DNA of 8,844 nucleotides, from positions 1 through 8,844 of the forward strand of contig JAUIHJ010000324.1 in assembly GCA_030432015.1 (NCBI GenBank). Direction: 5' to 3'. Source of the DNA: a bacterium (GTDB lineage Bacteria > Planctomycetota > Planctomycetia > Pirellulales > Pirellulaceae). The notes below the pieces were generated by a model that saw only the letters and a program-made list of their open reading frames with translations, was not told the DNA's origin and ran no database searches. The position numbers were made by a program, and so were the translations under genes. Of the stretch, positions 6,001 through 8,844 are shown in pieces. Numbering within the stretch: position 1 is the stretch's first letter; the number at the start of each line of letters is the position of its first letter.

Positions 6001-8842
6001 ACGAACGCTGATTTATGTTAACGGCGGCACCAACGGAAATATCCTGTATCGCCTTGATCCTTCCAGTGGTGCAATCCTTTCGACCGAGCAACTGCCGACC
6101 GGTGTTTCCGGCACGCCGGCATTCCGGGGTGGACTGAGTTATCAGTCAGGGACCATTTTTGCCCTTGATGACGGGCTCGGTATTGAAGCCCAATCTGGTT
6201 TTGGCGGCAACCTGACCGTCCACCTGAGTGCTCCGGGTGGTTTCCCTGGTGCCGTGGGCGGGGACGACAATGGCCGCGAGTTCATGGATACGGGCACGAC
6301 CATCATCGAATACGATCCGTCGGCCACCAACACGATCCTGAACACCTTCCCCTCCCCTTCGTTTTCCTTGCAAGGCTTGGCCTTTGACGGGATCAATCTT
6401 TACGCGGCGGACTCGGCGGGCAATCTGCTGACGCTCGATCCAAATACAGGCAACGTCCTCAATAGCGTCCAGGTTGCCGGTGGTGATCTGATTGGTTTGG
6501 GTGCCGCTCGGGCCTCCAATGCCAACGTTGGCCTGACGTTGACCAGGAGCATCGACACCAATGATCGGGATGCCCAGGTGACCACCTTGGTTGTACCCGA
6601 CGGAACCCAGGTCGTTGACGAACAGAAGTTCACAATTAGCGATGGGGTGAATTCGCGCACGTTTGAATATGAAGATCCGGAATTGAGCCCGGGGATCATT
6701 GGTGGCAATGTCGAAATCCGATTTAAGACGTTAGACACAAACCCGACCAGCCCCACGTTTGGCATGTATCTGCCCGATTCAGCCGCGGTGATCGCGACCC
6801 GAATCCGCGACGCGATTAACAGCCCGCAGGTGCAAACCACGCTCGACTTGCGGGCGGCCAAGTCGGATGGCGAAGTGACCGGCACGGCCAGCAGCGACCA
6901 CCGCGTCAATCTTTTCGGCACGGCCCTGGTTGACGTGCCTGACACGTTTGAGATTACCGGGACGTCCAATAACGCCAATCAGTTGCGTGACGTGATTGTG
7001 GGAACGGGAATTCAAACGGTTGGCAATGCCACGTTTGTGGGCGGTCAGTTTGCCGCCGGTCTGTTCCAGGGCGGCCTGGAGACGCTCGGGATGGAATCGG
7101 GCATTGTCCTGACGACAGGCGACGCGAATTTCGCGGATGATCCCAACCCCATCAACACGCAAAGTGGCCGCTCGTCGCAACTTGGTGACGCCGATCTGGA
7201 TGGTGAATTCAACGTGACGACGACCGACACCACGTACCTGGAATTCGACTTCAGTGCCTCGCCCAGTGCCGGCGGTGACATCTATCTCAACTTCGTGTTT
7301 GCGTCCGAAGAATACAACGAAGCAATCAACACCGGTTTCTCGGACAAGGTGGCCATCTTCTTGGACGAAGATGCCGATGGTATCGACCTCAAGAATATTG
7401 CCCTTGTCCCGGCCCTGGTCCCCAGCACGGCGCCGCTCAAGCCGGTTTCCATTGAAACGGTCAACGGCGGCAAGCCCTACGATCCGTCCGGGCTCACGGG
7501 CAATAGCCCGTCGCTGTACAACAACAACGATCCCAACGACGGCGGCATAACGGTCGACGGGTTTGGCTACGACGGCTACACCGAAAAATTCGTTGCCAAG
7601 CTGACCGGAGTGGACGCCCTCCCGCTCGGTACGCACCGCATCAAGATCGTGATATCCGACGTCGGTGACCTTTCGGCCGACAGTGCCATCTTTATTGAAG
7701 CAAGCAGCTTCGTGAGTGACACGGGGCCATTCGTACGTGACCCGGTCGGAATTCCGATCATTCGCTACAACGGTAAGGGCGATCAGAATCTCTTCCGTGA
7801 TCAGGGGCAGGTCCTCATCCACTCCAACACGATTACCGATTCCAAAACGTATGGCATCGTGGTGGACACCGGAGACCGCGACACCGACGGCACCTTCGCC
7901 ACGAATCAGGACACCGGTGGCACGGCGCTGGCACTGGATAATGTTCCTGTTCGGCTGCAAAGTCCCGTTCCAGGGCCGGCGCGGAATCTGGTCGTACCCA
8001 ACAGCGATCCGGCGGCGGGTGGATTTGCGCCCGGTGCGGTGGTCTCCAATAACACGATTTCCAGCGACGGCTCGTTGGGCGGCATTCATGTCAGCGGCAG
8101 CGGACAGTTGTTTGAACTGACCACGCGGCGTCCCGACCCGATCTTTGGCTGGCCGTCGCAATTCGTCACCAACTTCACGGCCGGCGATTCGGTGTGCGAT
8201 GGTGAATTCTTCACGATCCGCGCCTTTGGGCAATCGGTCACCTTTGAATTTGAAGACATCGCCGGCTCGCCACCGGTCGACGTGACCCGGCACTGCATCA
8301 TCGGCAGCGGCGTCGCGGGTGGCAACGGTTGGGTCGATGGTCGAATTCCAATTTACTATCGGCGCAATGTGCCGAATATCCTCGGCTACAGCCAGACCGA
8401 GATGGCCCAGGCGATCAAGAATGCGATCGATTCCAGCAGTCTGGTGGCCAACGATAGCACGATGGTGCTGCAGACCTACATCGCGCCCAGCCGATCAGGT
8501 GGCGGTGCGATCGGTGGCGATTACGGCGATCCTGGCCCGGATCCGGCGGTCTTTGTGGAACATGCCAGTAGCATCGTCGGCCAGAATATTGTTGGACTCG
8601 GTGGCTTGCACCGGATTCGCCGAGTTGGACAGGCGGATGGCCCTCAACCGTTCGTGCGGGTCGTCAACAACACGGTGTTTGGCAACGACGGCGACTATTC
8701 GTTCTTCCCGGACCCAAGCGTCGAGGGGAACGACACGCTGTTCAACGCCATCGACACCCGCCAGGGACGCCAGCACAACCCCGAGTCGTTCACGGCCGCG
8801 AACGTGGTGCTTGGCGACACCCAGAATTTCCGCGAAGATCAG
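2..8842 (+). CDS. Giant multidomain extracellular-type protein, internal fragment (both ends missing)
   Basis: One uninterrupted frame runs from base 2 to base 8842 (2947 codons) with no stop, so both the start and the stop lie outside the window. An in-frame Met codon at 17 is not a credible start: no signal peptide follows it and coding sequence already precedes it. The translation is rich in Gly, Asp, Asn, Thr, Ser and Val, has only two Cys (residues 2732 and 2765) and shows no transmembrane stretch. Domains in order are PPC-like, module A, beta-helix, two fibronectin-III-like repeats, two more beta-helix units, two PPC-like domains with an inserted jelly-roll, a propeller-like stretch, module A, choice-of-anchor L, beta-helix, module A, beta-helix and a fourth PPC start. 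Proteins of this architecture are known from planctomycetes and are generally uncharacterised. Export to the surface or medium, and an adhesive or structural role, are inferred. No catalytic motif was seen. Frame and domain order are certain or nearly so; function is unknown. Confidence 0.95.
158..529 (+). other. PPC/DVUA0089-like beta domain 1 (residues 53-176)
   Basis: The segment has the usual order of bacterial pre-peptidase C-terminal type domains. A strand with IDLYRFTIDLDEG comes first (near residues 65-77), then a strand with a small-molecule-like descriptor (LLDTVIRLYREN), a SQNDDYYSNDS turn, the GPGVYYIGVSASGN strand and the closing strand GVYDLRLNFR. Such domains are about 100-130 residues long, non-catalytic, and usually sit on secreted proteins, where they help stability or binding. 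The 52 residues before it are not recognised. It is followed by a linker with the acidic turn LDGNGDGLPGG (about 584-616), which resembles a calcium-binding loop, and the phrase FWFQARPLNR. The family call rests on strand pattern and key phrases only. Confidence 0.7.
674..922 (+). repeat. Module A, copy 1 (residues 225-307)
   Basis: This is the first of three divergent copies of a module of roughly 80-110 residues in this protein. The pattern is a DG-type turn followed by a strand (DGQVLNITSS), then an aromatic-acidic strand (RSFEFDND), a short strand (GNIRVAF), then a helix-like stretch TTPQQMAQSLITAINNAG and a final beta part ending GRIKLTGER. The equivalent parts of copy 2 are FTISDG, RTFEYED, GNVEIRF and ATRIRDAIN; those of copy 3 are FFTIRAFG, VTFEFED, GRIPIYY and EMAQAIKNAID. 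The QMA/EMA plus AIN/AID helix between beta strands is the clearest signature. I do not recognise a named family for it. It lies between PPC domain 1 and the first beta-helix unit. Confidence 0.75.
965..1948 (+). repeat. Parallel beta-helix unit 1 (residues 322-649)
   Basis: The unit opens with KTIFVDKTAGRDADG followed by QAPFNNIARA, the style of the start of right-handed parallel beta-helix (DUF1565-like) regions, where a strand is followed by a D-rich turn and a PF..I motif. It continues with VDPGTIFKM (1238-1261), LQVLGTPDREVYFTSWLDE, GDWGGIVF (1427-1450), a SYGGGGNVV turn, and short rungs with N-T/H-I steps such as FNHITDSADAAI and SNTLIGNSTNGLFI. It closes with DDTDIVHVL (1865-1891). The same order of landmarks recurs in unit 2 and, weaker, in unit 3. 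Beta-helices of this kind are found in pectate-lyase-like enzymes and in adhesins; no catalytic site was identified here, so a structural or binding role is more likely. Confidence 0.75.
1949..2275 (+). repeat. Fibronectin-III-like repeat 1 (residues 650-758)
   Basis: This is the first of two tandem repeats of about 110 residues. Shared landmarks are a GVYSYKVTFVDVNGFEG strand pair, then PSTKTTDVAI, an IQLNQLPPVTGDFVSRRLYR segment, and a YKLVATLNASDTLFVDN tail. The pattern of a Y-x-Y-x-V/I strand followed by a D-x-x-G-x-E-G turn is that of fibronectin type III or similar immunoglobulin-like folds. These commonly act as spacers or ligand-binding units in bacterial surface proteins. The pair separates beta-helix unit 1 from unit 2. 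The fold is inferred from pattern only; the repeat relation is directly visible. Confidence 0.7.
2282..2617 (+). repeat. Fibronectin-III-like repeat 2 (residues 761-872)
   Basis: This is the second tandem copy. It matches repeat 1 at GTYNYRIVFVDAQGNEG (versus GVYSYKVTFVDVNGFEG), at the LPAANGEFVSRRLYRS segment (versus LPPVTGDFVSRRLYRT), and at YTLVAELDATSTGYTDD (versus YKLVATLNASDTLFVDN). The octapeptide FVSRRLYR is identical in both although the codons differ (for example AGC CGC CGG versus TCG CGA CGT), so the copies are old and held by selection on the protein rather than a recent DNA duplication. It is followed directly by the VDPGTI start of beta-helix unit 2. Confidence 0.7.
2621..3424 (+). 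repeat. Parallel beta-helix unit 2 (residues 874-1141)
   Basis: This unit repeats the landmarks of unit 1: VDPGTIVKLEG (2660-2692), GGQLIAEGNVGQEVVFTSRLDD, GDWGGLSFG (2855-2881), AYGGGINK, short rungs such as LTNSVIENNAEGVGG and VRGNRLSNNALNAMVV, and the same closing nonapeptide DDTDIVHVL (3386-3412). Between FTSRLDD and GDWGG it carries an extra acidic turn DTNNDD (2804-2821), absent from unit 1 but present as DTNNDG in unit 3, possibly a calcium site. The rung-like N-x-I/L steps fit a right-handed beta-helix. No enzyme active site was recognised. Confidence 0.75.
3425..3919 (+). repeat. Parallel beta-helix unit 3, shorter and diverged (residues 1142-1306)
   Basis: This unit aligns with the first halves of units 1 and 2. 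It has a HTFNGLRLESNATESLVVKL stretch, then GGTLHVLGQPGFPVVLTSLFDD, a VGAGYQPDSSAQ loop, the acidic turn DTNNDG (3800-3817), and NDWRSIRLD (3839-3865) at the place of GDWGG. It stops soon after, before the rung region and the DDTDIVHVL closing motif. It is therefore a shortened copy whose conserved glycines in the GDWGG position are lost. It leads into PPC domain 2 through the linker AEIVLELEPPE. Confidence 0.65.
3977..4453 (+). other. PPC/DVUA0089-like beta domain 2 (residues 1326-1484)
   Basis: The order of landmarks matches this family well: ASNEQGGDEN at the start, EIQGFINEPNDVDVFSFGG (the N-x-x-D-V-D-x-F strand), GTEVWVDIDR, TIIELLDSNGNVIARSND, a loop of about 55 residues, then TGTYHLRVRSND and the closing strand GVYQFQIRMRE. 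The loop between the descriptor strand and the penultimate strand (about 4196-4370) is longer than usual and contains a PTPYYPTHTSG stretch. The domain is non-catalytic in other proteins and occurs on secreted proteins. It follows beta-helix unit 3 and precedes a linker (4454-4621) with STVRFADIRYANNGTEV, which looks like a partial helix rung. Confidence 0.75.
4622..5113 (+). other. PPC/DVUA0089-like beta domain 3, main part (residues 1541-1704)
   Basis: Recognisable landmarks are LSVAGTTSGSGDVDFFQFDV (the D-V-D-x-F strand), LVRYNSTLSVFDSAGRLVLI (the descriptor strand), and LPQATYYAAVTSNGQ (the penultimate strand, about 4985-5026). After these the chain runs through LVRLEPVNSVVRIAEDHIG and then into a different fold. 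The expected closing strand of the domain (compare GVYDLRLNFR and GVYQFQIRM in domains 1 and 2) is found only about 220 residues later as GDYQLEIRR (5783-5809). The domain therefore appears to hold a large insert. Confidence 0.65.
5144..5722 (+). other. Jelly-roll (MAM-like/concanavalin-like) domain inserted in PPC domain 3 (residues 1715-1907)
   Basis: The segment has the pattern of carbohydrate-binding-like jelly-roll domains. It includes LWHVTSRRATDPGHG near its start, a GGDSFYFGDE stretch, a LSNPFGL segment, a PVVYFNYFINNNAGADAFRL strand region, WRQARIELDAFAGQANLRLQ, and the typical closing strand YIDDIVIGF (5669-5695). Similar W-x-x-A/V and YIDDI/V phrases mark MAM-like domains and the accessory domains of secreted metallopeptidases such as immune inhibitor A. 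A role in binding glycans or proteins is inferred from fold type only. The position between the penultimate and last strand of a PPC domain is unusual. Confidence 0.6.
5783..5809 (+). other. Probable displaced last strand of PPC domain 3
   Basis: The phrase GDYQLEIRR has the form of the closing strand of the other two complete PPC-like domains here (GVYDLRLNFR at about 500-529 and GVYQFQIRM at about 4421-4447). It follows the inserted jelly-roll after a linker of about 20 residues. The assignment is by pattern only. Confidence 0.5.
5861..6517 (+). other. Beta-propeller-like stretch with LDP-x-x-G repeats (residues 1954-2172)
   Basis: Four similar strand-turn units are visible: IVQLDPTSGAIVGQF (motif at 5903-5926), LYRLDPSSGAILST (6053-6076), IIEYDPSATNTILNTF (6311-6337) and LLTLDPNTGNVLNSV (6434-6457). 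Between them are segments such as GLSYQSGTIFALDDG and GLAFDGINLYAADSAG, which have the look of blade strands in NHL, YVTN or PQQ-type beta-propellers. Spacing is irregular (about 50, 86 and 41 residues), so either some blades are degenerate or the fold is incomplete. About 220 residues would give four to five blades, fewer than the usual six or seven. No catalytic or cofactor residues were recognised. Confidence 0.55.
6593..6925 (+). repeat. Module A, copy 2 (residues 2198-2308)
   Basis: This copy opens with VPDGTQVVDEQKFTISDG and continues with SRTFEYEDPE, GGNVEIRFKTLD, a longer loop with NPTSPTFGMY, the helix-like DSAAVIATRIRDAINSPQ, and a tail ending HRVNLFGTA. Relative to copy 1 (residues 225-307) it has additional loop residues between the third strand and the helix. 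It sits between the propeller-like stretch and the choice-of-anchor L domain. The relation to copies 1 and 3 rests on the order and spacing of FTISDG, FEYED, GNVEIRF and the AIN helix. Confidence 0.75.
6974..7714 (+). other. Choice-of-anchor L domain (residues 2325-2571)
   Basis: This is the most confidently named domain. It opens with NANQLRDVIVGTGIQTVGNATFVGG, continues with LGMESGIVLTTGDAN, then the hallmark NFVFASEEYNE (7289-7321), VAIFLDEDADG, IALVPAL, VSIETVNGG, a YNNNDPNDGG stretch, and the closing part THRIKIVISDVGDLSADSAIFIEASSF. Domains with these phrases are about 200-250 residues long and occur in secreted bacterial proteins, often near the C-terminus and followed by one of several alternative sorting or anchoring signals, hence the name. 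Here the domain is internal, with at least 376 further residues after it and no sorting signal in sight. The DEDADG turn (7364-7381) could bind calcium. Confidence 0.85.
7730..8176 (+). other. Beta-helix region before module A copy 3 (residues 2577-2725)
   Basis: Rungs of the right-handed beta-helix type are visible: QVLIHSNTITDSKTYGIVVDTG, GAVVSNNTISSDGSLGGIHVSGSG, and the RYNGKGDQNLFRDQG lead-in. The N-T-I step followed by a G-I-x-V strand is the usual rung pattern. An acidic turn DRDTDGTFATNQDTGG (7876-7923) resembles a calcium-binding loop. The region joins the choice-of-anchor L domain to module A copy 3. Confidence 0.6.
8177..8491 (+). repeat. Module A, copy 3, with the only two cysteines of the window (residues 2726-2830)
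   Basis: Landmarks in order are DSVCDGEFFTIRAFG, SVTFEFEDIAG, a loop with VTRHCIIGSG, VDGRIPIYYRRN, the helix-like YSQTEMAQAIKNAIDSSS, and VLQTYIAPS. These match copies 1 and 2. The two Cys codons at 8195-8197 and 8294-8296 are the only ones I found in all 2947 codons; they flank the second strand, 33 residues apart, and could form a disulfide. This copy lies inside a beta-helix, with rungs on both sides, unlike copies 1 and 2, which sit at domain boundaries. Confidence 0.75.
8492..8722 (+). other. Beta-helix region after module A copy 3 (residues 2831-2907)
   Basis: Short rung-like steps such as VFVEHASSIVGQNIVGLGG and FVRVVNNTVFGNDGDYS resume after module A, with the typical V-x-N-N-T-V-x-G-N-D step. 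The stretch is short and probably closes the helix that started near 7730. The lead-in SGGGAIGGDYGDPGPDP is a flexible Gly-rich loop. Confidence 0.55.
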
Positions 8843-8844
8843 AC
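8723..8844 (+). other. Probable start of PPC-like domain 4, cut by the window edge (residues 2908-2947)
   Basis: The phrase EGNDTLFNAIDTRQG (from 8723) resembles the E-x-N-D-T-x-x-x-A opening of PPC/DVUA0089-type domains, and the following VVLGDTQNFREDQ has the G-D-x lead that usually comes just before the D-V-D-F strand. The window stops before that strand, so this is a prediction from the opening only. Confidence 0.5.

Noticed and set aside
6779..8293. Minus-strand open frame of 504 codons as a real gene
   Set aside because: It is codon-aligned with the sense frame, which has clear domain homology throughout (choice-of-anchor L, beta-helix, module A). It starts at a GTG inside that coding region, its product shows no recognisable domain, and its length follows from the lack of TTA, CTA and TCA codons in the sense frame.

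Overview
The whole window is the interior of one very large protein-coding gene on the + strand. Read from base 2, the sequence stays open without a stop to the last complete codon at 8842, which is 2947 codons. It has neither its real start nor its stop inside the window. I found no intergenic gap, RNA gene, mobile element, CRISPR array, promoter or terminator. Every other reading frame is a shadow of this one frame. Residue numbers below are counted from base 2 of the window, not from the true start.

The protein looks like a giant secreted or cell-surface multidomain protein. It is rich in Gly, Asp, Asn, Thr, Ser and Val, nearly free of Cys (only two seen), has no long hydrophobic segment, and is built of beta-rich extracellular-type modules. 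In order these are: a PPC/DVUA0089-like beta domain (158-529); a short module, here called module A, copy 1 (674-922); a first parallel beta-helix unit (965-1948); two tandem fibronectin-III-like repeats (1949-2617); a second and a third beta-helix unit (2621-3424 and 3425-3919); a second PPC-like domain (3977-4453); a third PPC-like domain (4622-5113) whose last strand appears displaced to 5783-5809 by an inserted jelly-roll (MAM-like) domain (5144-5722); a beta-propeller-like stretch (5861-6517); module A copy 2 (6593-6925); a choice-of-anchor L domain (6974-7714); beta-helix (7730-8176); module A copy 3 (8177-8491); more beta-helix (8492-8722); and the beginning of what looks like a fourth PPC-like domain cut by the window edge (8723-8844).

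The DNA is GC-rich (about 60 percent by eye) with strong G/C preference at third codon positions and very few TTA, CTA or TCA codons. The giant open frame, the repeated GDWGG-type beta-helix units, the PPC domains and the choice-of-anchor L domain together suggest a planctomycete, probably of the Pirellula group. That is an inference from style, not a proven assignment. The modules probably form a long, calcium-stabilised extracellular structure used for adhesion, surface architecture or polymer binding. No catalytic site was recognised, so no enzymatic function is claimed.
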